From the NCBI GenBank assembly GCA_028695255.1, contig JAQVJI010000007.1:1920-38220 (forward strand): a DNA stretch of 36,301 nucleotides, written 5' to 3'. Position 1 is the stretch's first letter. Every line of letters starts with the position of its first letter. Shown here piece by piece: positions 11,405 through 19,510 of the stretch. Position numbers and translations under genes: made by a program. The notes beneath the pieces are model-generated. The model searched no databases. It saw only the letters and a list, made by a program, of their open reading frames with translations, and was not told the origin of the DNA. Source of the stretch: Chromatiales bacterium. Its GTDB lineage: Bacteria > Pseudomonadota > Gammaproteobacteria > Ectothiorhodospirales > Ectothiorhodospiraceae.

Positions 11405-11638
11405 ATGCGCACACTGCTGCTGATCGCCGCCATCGTATTGGCCTTCCTCATCGTACGGACGCTGCTGATCCGTGCCCGTCCGCGCAAGCCTTCACCCAGA
11501 CCCACGCAACGCATCCAGAGCGGCGACGTGGTGCGTTGCGACCATTGCGGCCTGCACGTGCCCGAGAGCGAGAGCGTCAGGAACGGCGACCGGCACTACT
11601 GTTGCGAAGACCATCGCCGGCGCGCACTGGATGACTGA
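11405..11638 (+). CDS. PP0621-like small membrane protein with Cys-rich tail
   Basis: A 77-residue protein with one N-terminal transmembrane helix (MRTLLLIAAIVLAFLIVRTLLI), a basic Pro/Arg-rich linker, and a compact Cys/His motif (VVRCDHCGLHVPES...YCCEDHR) likely to bind one metal, probably zinc. This matches the PP0621 family found next to pilS in pseudomonads and relatives. Its end overlaps the pilS start by 8 nt, pointing to translational coupling. Molecular function is unknown; the genetic linkage suggests a link to PilS signalling or to type IV pilus control. Confidence 0.82.
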   Translation: MRTLLLIAAIVLAFLIVRTLLIRARPRKPSPRPTQRIQSGDVVRCDHCGLHVPESESVRNGDRHYCCEDHRRRALDD

Positions 11639-13313
11639 ACTGCGACGCCTTGCGCTGATCTGGTCCGACGCACGGGAAGACCGCACCTCGCCCTGGCGTC
11701 CGCTGCGCCTGTTCAATCTGTATCGCATGATCATCGCCGGCTTCCTGCTGGTGACGATCCTGTCCGGCGCCGGTCCGTCGGTGCTCGGCCGTCTCTCGCC
11801 CGCCCTGTTCACCTGGGTCACGGGCACCTATCTCGCCACCAGTCTCGCGCTCAGTCTGGCCAGCCGTTTCCACTGGCCGGGCTTCCGCGTGCAGGTACTG
11901 ATGCAGGCCACGGCGGACATCGTCGCCATCGCACTGCTCGTCTACGCCAGCGGCGGCGTCACCAGCGGACTCGGCATGCTGATGATCGCGGCGGTGGCGG
12001 GCCTGAGCCTGGTCTCGCCCGGCCGGCTGGCGCTGCTGTACGCCGCCGCGGGATCGCTCGCCCTGCTCGGCGTGCAGGGCGCGGGCCTCGCGCTCGACAC
12101 CATCCAGGACACCGCCTTCACGCACACCGGCCTGCTCGGCATCGCGCTGTTCGCCACCGCCAGTCTGGCGGTGGTGCTGGCGCGGCGGGTGCACGAGAGC
12201 GAAGACCTCGCCATGCGGCGCGGCATCGATCTCGCCAACATGGCGGAACTCAACGCCCACATCATTGCCCGCATGCAGTCGGGCGTCATCGCCGTCGACG
12301 ACCACGCCCGCATCCTGCTCATCAACGAGGCGGCCTGGCGACTGCTCGGCAATCCGGCCGCCAGCGATCCGAATGCGCTCGGCCAGATCCATCCGCAACT
12401 CCACCAGGCCTTTCTGGATTGGCATCGCGATCCGCAACGCCACGCCAAGACGATCCTGGAACTGGAGGAAGACGCCACCGAATTGCAGGTCCGCTTCACG
12501 CCGCTCGGCACCGGCGAGCGCGGCGGCAGCCTGATCTTTCTCGACGACACGGCCGAACTGCGACGGCAGATGCAGGAGGTCAAGCTCGCCTCGCTCGGCC
12601 GCCTGACCGCCAGCATCGCGCACGAGATCCGCAATCCGCTCGGCGCCATCAGCCACGCCTCGCAACTGCTCGGCGAGTCGGACGAACTGAGCCAGCAGGA
12701 CCGCCGCCTGTCGCGCATCATCGACGACCAGTGCCGGCGCATGAACGCGGTCATCCAGAGCATCCTGAGTCTGTCGCGCAAGGAGGCGCCGCGCCAGCAG
12801 GACATCGACCTCAAGCCCTGGCTGCTGCACTTCGCCGAAGAATTCGCACACCATCAGTCGCTCGGCATGCAGCGTCTGGACCTGCATATCCCGGACGAGA
12901 TCCGGGTGCGCTTCGACCCCGACCATCTGCATCAGGTGCTGTGGAACCTGTGCGTCAACGCGCTCAAGTACGGCCAGCCCGTGGGCGAGGGTCCGCTGAT
13001 CGACATCCAGGTCGGCGACCGGCAGGTCGGACGCAGCGTGAGCCTGGACGTGATCGACCGCGGCAAGGGCGTCGACCCCGCCATCAAGCGGCGGCTGTTC
13101 GAGCCCTTCGTCACCGGCAGCGACGACGGCAGCGGCACCGGCCTCGGTCTGTACATCGCGCGCGAGCTGTGCGAAAACAACGGCGGCCGGCTCGATTACA
13201 TCCCGCTGCCCACCGGCGGCAGTTGCTTCCGCATCCAGTTCCCGGCTCGCGATGCCGGCACGGAGCCCCGGCTCGCACAGCCGGGACTGATCGAACACAG
13301 GGAGTTTCCATAA
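11631..13313 (+). CDS. pilS: Sensor histidine kinase PilS
   Basis: A 560-residue membrane kinase. The N-terminal third (about residues 25-190) is a multi-pass membrane region of roughly six helices, as in PilS, which senses pilin (PilA) levels in the inner membrane. A PAS-like segment follows (MAELNAHIIARMQSGVIAVDDHARILLINEAA). Then come the HisKA box ASIAHEIRNPLGAISHASQLL, with phospho-acceptor His near residue 331, and a HATPase domain with N box NALKYG, G1 IDRGKGVD and G2 GTGLGLYIA. The start MTELRRLALIW at 11631 overlaps the preceding gene; pilR follows after 3 nt. The pair is assigned to PilSR, not another NtrBC-type pair, from the membrane domain, the PP0621 neighbour and the PilR match. 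Confidence 0.9.
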   Translation: MTELRRLALIWSDAREDRTSPWRPLRLFNLYRMIIAGFLLVTILSGAGPSVLGRLSPALFTWVTGTYLATSLALSLASRFHWPGFRVQVLMQATADIVAIALLVYASGGVTSGLGMLMIAAVAGLSLVSPGRLALLYAAAGSLALLGVQGAGLALDTIQDTAFTHTGLLGIALFATASLAVVLARRVHESEDLAMRRGIDLANMAELNAHIIARMQSGVIAVDDHARILLINEAAWRLLGNPAASDPNALGQIHPQLHQAFLDWHRDPQRHAKTILELEEDATELQVRFTPLGTGERGGSLIFLDDTAELRRQMQEVKLASLGRLTASIAHEIRNPLGAISHASQLLGESDELSQQDRRLSRIIDDQCRRMNAVIQSILSLSRKEAPRQQDIDLKPWLLHFAEEFAHHQSLGMQRLDLHIPDEIRVRFDPDHLHQVLWNLCVNALKYGQPVGEGPLIDIQVGDRQVGRSVSLDVIDRGKGVDPAIKRRLFEPFVTGSDDGSGTGLGLYIARELCENNGGRLDYIPLPTGGSCFRIQFPARDAGTEPRLAQPGLIEHREFP

Positions 13314-13316
13314 GAC

Positions 13317-14657
13317 ATGAACGAGCGCAGCACCGGCATCCGCAACGTCCTCGTCGTCGACGACGAGCCGGACATCCGCGAGCTGCTCGAAATCACGCTC
13401 GGCCGCATGAAGCTCAACGCGCGCACCGCCGCCTGCGTCGCCGAGGCGCGTCAGTTGCTCGCGCGCGAGGACTTCGATCTCTGCCTCACCGACATGCGTC
13501 TGCCGGACGGCAACGGCATCGAGCTGGTCGAACACATCCAGCGCGAACGGCCGCAACTGCCGGTGGCCGTGATCACCGCCTTCGGCAGCATGGACACGGC
13601 GATCCAGGCCCTCAAGGCCGGCGCCTTCGACTTCGTCTCCAAGCCGGTCGACCTCAACATGCTGCGCGACCTCATCAGCAGCGCGCTCAGGGTCTCCGCC
13701 GCCAAGCGCAACGCCGCCGAGACCAGCGGTCTGCAGGGCGATTCGCCGCCGATGCGGCAGCTCAAGGCCGCCATCGTCAAACTGGCGCGCAGCCAGGCGC
13801 CGGTCTACATCCGCGGCGAATCAGGGACCGGCAAGGAACGCGTGGCGCGCGAGATCCACGCCCGCGGCCCGCGCTCGGACCGCCCCTTCGTGCCGGTCAA
13901 CTGCGGCGCCATCCCGACCGAGCTGATGGAAAGCGAGTTCTTCGGCCACGTGAAGGGCAGCTTCACCGGCGCGGTGGCGGACAAGGAAGGCCTGTTCCAG
14001 GCCGCGCACGGCGGCACGCTGTTCCTGGACGAGGTGGCGGAACTGCCGCTGCACATGCAGGTGAAACTGCTGCGCGCGATCCAGGAACGCGCCGTCAAGC
14101 CGGTCGGCGCCAGCCGCGAGGTCCCGGTCGACGTGCGCATCCTCTCCGCCACCCACAAGGATCTCGCCGCCGAGGTCGCGGCCGGACGCTTCCGGCAGGA
14201 CCTGTACTACCGCATCAACGTGATCGAGCTCGGCGTGCCGCCGCTGCGCGAACGCATGGACGACCTGCCGCTGCTGACCGCCGATATCCTCGCGCGCATC
14301 GCCGCCGACTGGGGCGCCGCCGCGCCCGAACCGAGCGCGGCGGCACTCGCCAAGCTGCGCGGCTACGCCTATCCCGGCAACGTGCGCGAACTCGAAAACA
14401 TCCTCGAACGCGCCGCCACGCTGTGCGAGGGCGGGCGCATCGAGGCCGACGACCTGCGCCTGCCCGATCCCGCCGCCACGACGGTGATCAACAACGGTAC
14501 CGCGCGCTCGCTCGACGACGCCCTCGAAGAACAGGAAAAACAGGCGATCCTCGACGCGCTGGAGAAGACCCGCTGGAACCGCACCGCGGCGGCGAAGCTG
14601 CTCGGCATCAGCTTCCGGCAGATGCGCTACCGGCTGAAGAAGCTCGGTATCGACTGA
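13317..14657 (+). CDS. pilR: Sigma-54-dependent response regulator PilR
   Basis: A 446-residue NtrC-type activator that turns on pilA transcription with RpoN. The receiver domain (VLVVDDEPDIRELLE, acidic pair D15/D16, phospho-Asp59 in LTDMRLPDG, switch Lys in FVSKPVD) is followed by the AAA+ domain with Walker A GESGTGKE and Walker B GGTLFLDEVAELP. The C-terminal Fis-type helix-turn-helix is KTRWNRTAAAKLLGISFRQMRYRLKKLGI. The sigma-54 contact loop reads GSFTGA instead of the usual GAFTGA; as I recall, known PilR proteins share this Ser variant. The stop codon overlaps the start of the GtrA-like gene (TGATG). No pilA lies in the window. Confidence 0.93.
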   Translation: MNERSTGIRNVLVVDDEPDIRELLEITLGRMKLNARTAACVAEARQLLAREDFDLCLTDMRLPDGNGIELVEHIQRERPQLPVAVITAFGSMDTAIQALKAGAFDFVSKPVDLNMLRDLISSALRVSAAKRNAAETSGLQGDSPPMRQLKAAIVKLARSQAPVYIRGESGTGKERVAREIHARGPRSDRPFVPVNCGAIPTELMESEFFGHVKGSFTGAVADKEGLFQAAHGGTLFLDEVAELPLHMQVKLLRAIQERAVKPVGASREVPVDVRILSATHKDLAAEVAAGRFRQDLYYRINVIELGVPPLRERMDDLPLLTADILARIAADWGAAAPEPSAAALAKLRGYAYPGNVRELENILERAATLCEGGRIEADDLRLPDPAATTVINNGTARSLDDALEEQEKQAILDALEKTRWNRTAAAKLLGISFRQMRYRLKKLGID

Positions 14658-15076
14658 TGCATGGGACGAGAACCCAGGCCGGAAGGCTGTCGACCCAGTT
14701 CCTGACCTTCGCGACCGTGGGCGGTATCGCGACGGCCGCCCATTACGCCGTGCTCGCGCTGCTGGTGGAAATGTTCGACGTCGCACCGGTCCCGGCCTCG
14801 GCACTGGGCTATCTCGCGGGCATGGTCACGGGCTATCTGCTCAATTACCGCTTTACCTTCCGCAGCAACAAACGCCATCACGAGGCCTTTGCCAGGTTTG
14901 CGCTGGTGGCGATGATGGGGCTGCTGCTCAACACCGCAATCATGACCGTCGGCGTCATCTGGCTCGGCCTGCATTACCTCCCGAGCCAGATCATCGCCAC
15001 CGGACTCACGCTGTTCTGGAACTTCGCCGCCAACCGCATCTGGACCTTCAGGGAAGACGCCCATGCCGAACGCTGA
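14657..15076 (+). CDS. gtrA: GtrA-family membrane protein (putative lipid-sugar flippase)
   Basis: A 139-residue protein with four transmembrane helices and the GtrA-family fingerprints: FLTFATVGGIATAAHYAVLALL at the start, ALGYLAGMVTGYLLNYRFTF in the middle, and LFWNFAANRIWTF at the end. GtrA proteins are thought to flip undecaprenyl-phosphate-linked sugars across the inner membrane. The ATG overlaps the pilR stop (TGATG), and the 3' end overlaps the next gene by 14 nt, so it is coupled to both neighbours. This real gene is hidden in the ORF track as the tail of a frame-shadow ORF (12419-15076). The symbol is a family-level label. Confidence 0.9.
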   Translation: MHGTRTQAGRLSTQFLTFATVGGIATAAHYAVLALLVEMFDVAPVPASALGYLAGMVTGYLLNYRFTFRSNKRHHEAFARFALVAMMGLLLNTAIMTVGVIWLGLHYLPSQIIATGLTLFWNFAANRIWTFREDAHAER

Positions 15077-16019
15077 AACCTTGCTCTCCATCGTCGTACC
15101 GGCCTACAACGAGGCACAGGTGCTGCCCGAGTTCCACCGCCGTCTGGCGGCGGTGCTCGACGGACTCGACCTGCGCGGCGAGATCGTCTACGTCAACGAC
15201 GGCAGCAGCGACGCCACGCTCGACGTCATGCACGCATTGAAGCAACAGGACCCGCGCGTCGCGCTGATCGACCTCAGCCGCAACTTCGGCAAGGAGATCG
15301 CGATGACCGCCGGCCTCGACCACGCGCGCGGCGACGCCGTGGTGGTGATCGACGCCGACCTCCAGGACCCGCCCGAACTGATCCCGGAACTCGTGCGCGT
15401 CTGGCGCGAGGGCTACGACGTGGCCTACGCCAAGCGCACCGCACGCGAGGGCGAGAGCTGGCTCAAGCGCGCGACCGCGCGCGCCTTCTACGGCGTGATC
15501 CAGCACGTCGGCCGCGTGCGCATTCCCGAGAACACCGGCGATTTCCGGCTGCTCAGCCGGCGCGCGGTCGATGCGCTCGGACAACTGCGCGAGCAGCACC
15601 GCTTCATGAAGGGCCTGTTCGCCTGGATCGGCTTTCCGCAAAAGGCCGTGCCCTACGTGCGCCAGCCGCGCCACGCCGGACACACGAAATGGAACTACTG
15701 GCGGCTGTGGAACTTCGCGCTCGACGGCATCACCTCGTTCTCCATCGCGCCGCTCAAGATCGCCACCTACCTCGGCTTCGTGCTGGCGCTCGCGGCCTTC
15801 GTCTACGGCAGTTGGATCATTCTCAAGACGCTCGCCTTCGGCGACCCGGTGCCGGGCTATCCCTCGCTCATGACCATGATCCTGTTCCTGGGCGGCGTGC
15901 AATTGCTGTTCATCGGCGTGCTCGGCGAATACCTGGGCCGCATGTTCGACGAATCCAAGCGCCGACCGCTGTATCTGATCAATGCCTACGAACCGGCCGA
16001 TGTCACGCGGGAAGACTGA
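15063..16019 (+). CDS. gtrB: GtrB-like polyprenyl-phosphate glycosyltransferase
   Basis: A 318-residue GT2 family enzyme that moves a sugar from a nucleotide sugar to undecaprenyl phosphate on the cytoplasmic face. The GT-A domain shows SIVVPAYNEAQVLPEF, VYVNDGSSDAT, the DADLQDPPELIPEL metal/nucleotide motif, and the acceptor-side FMKGLFAWIGF and KWNYWRLWNFALDGI segments. Two C-terminal transmembrane helices (IATYLGFVLALAAFVYGSW; MILFLGGVQLLFIGVLGEYLGR) are typical of GtrB/DPMS-like proteins. It overlaps gtrA by 14 nt and is followed by a multi-pass transferase, giving the standard A-B-C order. The sugar cannot be read from sequence. Confidence 0.92.
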   Translation: MPNAETLLSIVVPAYNEAQVLPEFHRRLAAVLDGLDLRGEIVYVNDGSSDATLDVMHALKQQDPRVALIDLSRNFGKEIAMTAGLDHARGDAVVVIDADLQDPPELIPELVRVWREGYDVAYAKRTAREGESWLKRATARAFYGVIQHVGRVRIPENTGDFRLLSRRAVDALGQLREQHRFMKGLFAWIGFPQKAVPYVRQPRHAGHTKWNYWRLWNFALDGITSFSIAPLKIATYLGFVLALAAFVYGSWIILKTLAFGDPVPGYPSLMTMILFLGGVQLLFIGVLGEYLGRMFDESKRRPLYLINAYEPADVTRED

Positions 16020-16061
16020 CGGCCGCGCATCGACCAGCCTCGCACCAATAAGGGAATCGCC

Positions 16062-17663
16062 ATGAATCACACCAACGGACCCGTCCCGATCCGACTCGAC
16101 GCCCTGAACCGCTGGTGGCTGGAGCACCGGGTCGTGGTGCTCGCCGTCTTCGCCCTCAACCTGCTCGCCTTCGGCTATCTGTTCTTCACCTACATCTACA
16201 GCAACCACCTGTTCCCGAACGCCCTCGATCTCGGATTCCCGAGCTACCGCACGCGGCTGGAGGGCCGCTGGGGCGCCGACATCATCTACCGCCTGCAGGG
16301 CGGGCGCGGCATCCCGCTGCTCGACCTGATGCTCGCGGTGCCGATCCAGATCGCCAACGGCCTTCTGTTCGCCCGGCTGTTCGCGATCCGCGATCCGCTC
16401 AGGCTGTTTCTCGCGGCGGCACTGATCTCCATCCACCCCTACGTTTCCGACTACTACGCGTTCGCGGGCGACCACCTCGTGCTGGTACTCGGCGACAGTT
16501 TCATCCTGCTCGCCTTCGGTCTCGTCCAGTGGCGACCCCGCGCCTGGTGGGCGGTTGCCGGCGCGGCCTTCCTGTTCCAGGCCGCGCTGTCCTGCTACCA
16601 ACCCAAGATCGGCCTGATCTCGACCCTGTGGGTGCTGCTCCTGCTCGGCCGGCTCGCCGCCTGGGACGGAACTGCCGCGGCCTTCGGACGCGACGCGCGC
16701 GAACTCTTCCGGCACGCCGTCGCCATCGTTGCCGGCGCCGCGCTCTACATGTTGCTGCTGAAGATGGTTCAGTGGTGGATGGGCGATCCGACCGCCGTCA
16801 GCGCGCACGCCGCGACGCGGCTGTCGACCATCGGCCTGTCGGACCTGCCGCATCAACTGCGCTGGATACGCGACGTCGCGCGCCAGATGCTGTTCGAGTC
16901 CGATTTCTTCGGCCGCGGCCTGGCGTGGCTGCCGGGAACGCTCGTACTGGCGTTTGCGGCGACCGTGCTCCTGCGCATCTGGGTAGTCGCGCCGCGCGGG
17001 CTCGCCGCCGCGACCACGATCGTTCTGCTGCTGGCGGTCGCCCTGCTGCCGCTCGCGCTGTACGCGCCCTTCGTCATCTCACGCGAGGCCTATCCCGCCG
17101 GCCGCACCCTCACACCGATCGTCTATCTGATCGCCTTCGCGGCGACGCTGCTGATGACACCGGGATGGCTGCGCATCCTGCGTTGGCCCGCGCTCGCAGT
17201 CGCGTTGTTCCTGTGCTACCGCTACGTACTGATCGATGCCGAGACGGGTCATCTGGCGCAGCTGCGCACGACCTACGAATTCCACTTCGTCAACCGCCTG
17301 GCGGCACGGGTCGAGCAGGTCGCGGCGGACGCGCCCGCGCCGGTCGAGCGCTACGCGCTGGTCGCCATCGGACTGCCGCCCACGCCCCCCATCGTCACGC
17401 CGAGCGTGCGGAGCATGCGCAACTTCTCGAACCTCAGCCACAAGGCCTTCACCTGGTATCGCAGCATCGAGGGTCTGAATTTCCTGCTCGGCAAGGACCT
17501 GTTGAAGCACCCGACGCAGATGCAGGTTCAGCGCGGCCTGAAGAACGCAGAAGGCAGGGGCGTCTGGCCGGCCGAAGACAGCGTGTCGGTGCTGGACGAC
17601 ATGATCCTCATCGTCCTGGAGAAACCGGGAGACGGCGTTCCCGTGACGATGGCCGCCGAATAG
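16062..17663 (+). CDS. GtrII/GtrC-type multi-pass glycosyltransferase
   Basis: A 533-residue membrane protein with about ten hydrophobic helices and a C-terminal soluble periplasmic-looking domain (residues ~400-530). Pieces reminiscent of the GtrII (glucosyltransferase domain II) family include the first-loop DLGFPSYRTRLEGRWGADII, ISIHPYVSDYYAFAGDHL and AALSCYQPKIG. Such proteins take the polyprenyl-linked sugar made by GtrB and flipped by GtrA and add it to an acceptor, classically O-antigen. An AAGGGA ribosome site precedes the ATG. It ends 6 nt from the convergent rlmH stop, leaving no room for a separate terminator. The acceptor here could be LPS or, given the pilSR linkage, a pilus or other surface protein. 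Confidence 0.8.
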   Translation: MNHTNGPVPIRLDALNRWWLEHRVVVLAVFALNLLAFGYLFFTYIYSNHLFPNALDLGFPSYRTRLEGRWGADIIYRLQGGRGIPLLDLMLAVPIQIANGLLFARLFAIRDPLRLFLAAALISIHPYVSDYYAFAGDHLVLVLGDSFILLAFGLVQWRPRAWWAVAGAAFLFQAALSCYQPKIGLISTLWVLLLLGRLAAWDGTAAAFGRDARELFRHAVAIVAGAALYMLLLKMVQWWMGDPTAVSAHAATRLSTIGLSDLPHQLRWIRDVARQMLFESDFFGRGLAWLPGTLVLAFAATVLLRIWVVAPRGLAAATTIVLLLAVALLPLALYAPFVISREAYPAGRTLTPIVYLIAFAATLLMTPGWLRILRWPALAVALFLCYRYVLIDAETGHLAQLRTTYEFHFVNRLAARVEQVAADAPAPVERYALVAIGLPPTPPIVTPSVRSMRNFSNLSHKAFTWYRSIEGLNFLLGKDLLKHPTQMQVQRGLKNAEGRGVWPAEDSVSVLDDMILIVLEKPGDGVPVTMAAE

Positions 17664-17669
17664 ACGACT

Positions 17670-18143
17670 CTACCCCTCGCGGTGATAAGGATGCCCGCGC
17701 AGCAGGCTGAACGCGCGGTAGATCTGCTCGGCGACGACGATGCGCACCAGCGGATGCGGGAAGGTGAGCGGGGACAGCGACCAGCGCTGGTTGGCACGTT
17801 GCGCGCAGGCGGCATCGAGTCCTTCGGGACCGCCGACCAGCAGGGCGACGTCGCGGCCCGCCCCCATCCAGCGATCGAGCTGTGCGGCAAGCGCCGGCGT
17901 GTCCCAGGCCTGCCCCGTCACTTCGAGCGCGACGACGTGGCAGTCGCGCGGGATCGCCGCCAGCATGCGTTCGCCTTCCTGTTTCAGGATGCGCGAGATG
18001 TCGGCATTGCGGCCGCGCCGGCCGGCGGGTATTTCCTTCAGCAACAGCGCGCATTCGGGCGGCAGACGGTTCGCGTATTCGCGATATCCGGCCTCGACCC
18101 AGGCCGGCATGCGTTCGCCGACGGCGACGAGATGGATCTTCAT
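17670..18143 (-). CDS. rlmH: 23S rRNA (pseudouridine1915-N3)-methyltransferase RlmH
   Basis: A 157-residue SPOUT-class methyltransferase that methylates pseudouridine 1915 in 23S rRNA, a site made by RluD (also encoded in this window). The translation begins [24 protein letters not shown]. The SAM-binding knot is [10 protein letters not shown], and the C-terminus [30 protein letters not shown] is diagnostic. Length matches E. coli RlmH (155 aa). It is the last gene of the leuS-lptE-holA-nadD-rsfS-rlmH block. Confidence 0.97.
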   Translation of the reverse strand: MKIHLVAVGERMPAWVEAGYREYANRLPPECALLLKEIPAGRRGRNADISRILKQEGERMLAAIPRDCHVVALEVTGQAWDTPALAAQLDRWMGAGRDVALLVGGPEGLDAACAQRANQRWSLSPLTFPHPLVRIVVAEQIYRAFSLLRGHPYHREG

Positions 18144-18174
18144 CGGTTGGTTTCAACCCGTAGCGCGGCATGCC

Positions 18175-18231
18175 GTGGGAGCGGCTCTGCCGCGATCGAG
18201 CGTGGCACTTCGGCTCGTCGCGGCAGCCGAT
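18175..18231. repeat. Degenerate family B REP between rsfS and rlmH
   Basis: GTGGGAGCGGCTCTGCCGCGA on the left and TCGTCGCGGCAGCCG on the right resemble the family B elements near leuS, but the arms are diverged and the right one is truncated against the rsfS 3' end. Confidence 0.55.
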
Positions 18232-18632
18232 CACGCGCCGCGCATGCGCCGCACGATGCGTTGCGGTGACAGTTCATCCTCGGACCCGGACGACGCCTCG
18301 GTCGCCTCGCCCTCGGTGAGCCACAGCTTTTCCAGATTGTAGAAGTCGCGTACGCGCGGCAGCATGACGTGCACGACGACGTCGTTCAGGTCCACCAGCA
18401 CCCATTCGTTGTCGCGTTCGCCTTCCACGCCGAGCGGCATCACGCCGGCCTCCTTGGCCTTGATCGCGACGTTGTCCGCGAGCGATCTGACGTGGCGGTC
18501 CGAGGTACCGCTCGCGAGCACCATCATGTCGGTGATGGCGGTCTTGCCACGCACGTCGATCACCTTGATGTCCTGCGCCTTGAGGTCTTCCAGCGCGTCG
18601 GTCACCAGTCTTACCAGTGCATCGAGTTCCAT
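18231..18632 (-). CDS. rsfS: Ribosomal silencing factor RsfS
   Basis: A 133-residue RsfS/Iojap protein that binds L14 on the 50S subunit and blocks subunit joining in nutrient-poor conditions. Conserved pieces are [35 protein letters not shown] and the C-terminal [29 protein letters not shown]. About 28 extra residues follow the core ([18 protein letters not shown]...), an acidic, probably disordered tail. The stop lies at the edge of a degenerate family B repeat, so part of the tail's end may derive from it. It sits between nadD and rlmH as in E. coli. Confidence 0.95.
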   Translation of the reverse strand: MELDALVRLVTDALEDLKAQDIKVIDVRGKTAITDMMVLASGTSDRHVRSLADNVAIKAKEAGVMPLGVEGERDNEWVLVDLNDVVVHVMLPRVRDFYNLEKLWLTEGEATEASSGSEDELSPQRIVRRMRGA

Positions 18633-18726
18633 CGTTCCGTTCGTTCTCCCGGCCTTGCGGCCCTTGGGTTGTCATCGTTGGGTCGTGGGGGCAACTCGGC
18701 AGTGGCCCTATCAACCGCGTTGTCGA

Positions 18727-18806
18727 TCTCTCGCTGAGAGCGCCGGGACGCTGGGAAAGGCGTTTGAGCCGTTGTCCCCCGCGTCTCCGCGCGCTCAGCG
18801 AGAAAC
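18727..18806. repeat. Family D inverted repeat overlapping the nadD 3' end
   Basis: The left arm TCTCGCTGAGAGCGCCGGGA and right arm GCGTCTCCGCGCGCTCAGCGAGA are imperfect inverted copies of the family D sequence seen more cleanly at 20827-20906. The right arm covers the last codons and TGA stop of nadD. Confidence 0.7.
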
Positions 18807-19469
18807 ATTTCTGCCCGCCATCCCGACAAACCCACGGGGTTCGGCATACAGCCCGTGCTCGTGGATATAGTCGTTCACCGCCGCCGGCAGCAGGTAGCGG
18901 ACACTGCGGCCGTCGGCAACCAGCGCACGGATGCGCGTAGCCGAGATGTCGAGCTGGGTCACGGACCAGGTCAGGATGCGGCCGGACGGCGATTCGCGCA
19001 ATGCCTGCGCCGCATCCGCACGGCCGGTCTGCACCAGCGCGGCCAGCGGACCGTCCTCGGGCAGGCGCGCGCCGGGCCGTTCCATCACCAGCAGGTGCGC
19101 AAGCTGCGGGATCCGCTCCCAGCGATGCCAGGTCGGCAGACCGAGGAATGCGTCCATGCCGAGGATCAGCGCGATCGGGCATGCCGCACCCAGCTCCTCG
19201 CGTAAAGACGCGAGCGTGTCCACCATGTACGACGGGCCGGGACGGTCGAGTTCGCGCGTGTCGATGCGAAAGCCGGGTTGGCCGTCGATCGCGCGTTCGA
19301 GCATCGCACGCCGATGTGCCGCCGACACGGCGGGCGCGTCCCGATGCGGCGGCACGCCGCAGGGCAGCAGGCGCAGTTCGTCGAGCGGGAGTCCTTCCAG
19401 CAGTTCCAGCGCCGGGCGCAGATGGCCGAAGTGGACGGGATCGAAGGTGCCGCCGAGGATGCCGATCAT
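18795..19469 (-). CDS. nadD: Nicotinate-nucleotide adenylyltransferase
   Basis: A 224-residue enzyme that joins ATP and nicotinic acid mononucleotide to give deamido-NAD, the substrate of the NadE also found in this window. The N-terminal GILGGTFDPVHFGHLRPA is the nucleotidyltransferase HxGH motif, and the C-terminal DISATRIRALVADGRSVRYLLP is the ISxTxxR motif. The family usually ends soon after the YIHEHGLY segment. Here 16 more residues follow (AEPRGFVGMAGRNVSR), and the final codons plus the TGA stop come from a family D palindrome (TCTCGCTGA). This suggests that the original 3' end was replaced by the repeat. Confidence 0.95.
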   Translation of the reverse strand: MIGILGGTFDPVHFGHLRPALELLEGLPLDELRLLPCGVPPHRDAPAVSAAHRRAMLERAIDGQPGFRIDTRELDRPGPSYMVDTLASLREELGAACPIALILGMDAFLGLPTWHRWERIPQLAHLLVMERPGARLPEDGPLAALVQTGRADAAQALRESPSGRILTWSVTQLDISATRIRALVADGRSVRYLLPAAVNDYIHEHGLYAEPRGFVGMAGRNVSR

Positions 19470-19510
19470 CGATCCGGAAGGAACGGGGTCAGGAGTGGAT
19501 GCGCGGCCGG

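Noticed and set aside
12419-15076. 885-aa plus-strand ORF
   Set aside because: Frame shadow of pilS and pilR for most of its length; only the last 139 codons are real (gtrA, start 14657).
14657-17663. Prophage-borne serotype-conversion island
   Set aside because: GtrABC sets are often in phages, but no integrase, att duplication or phage structural gene is seen, and the cassette is flush with pilR and rlmH.
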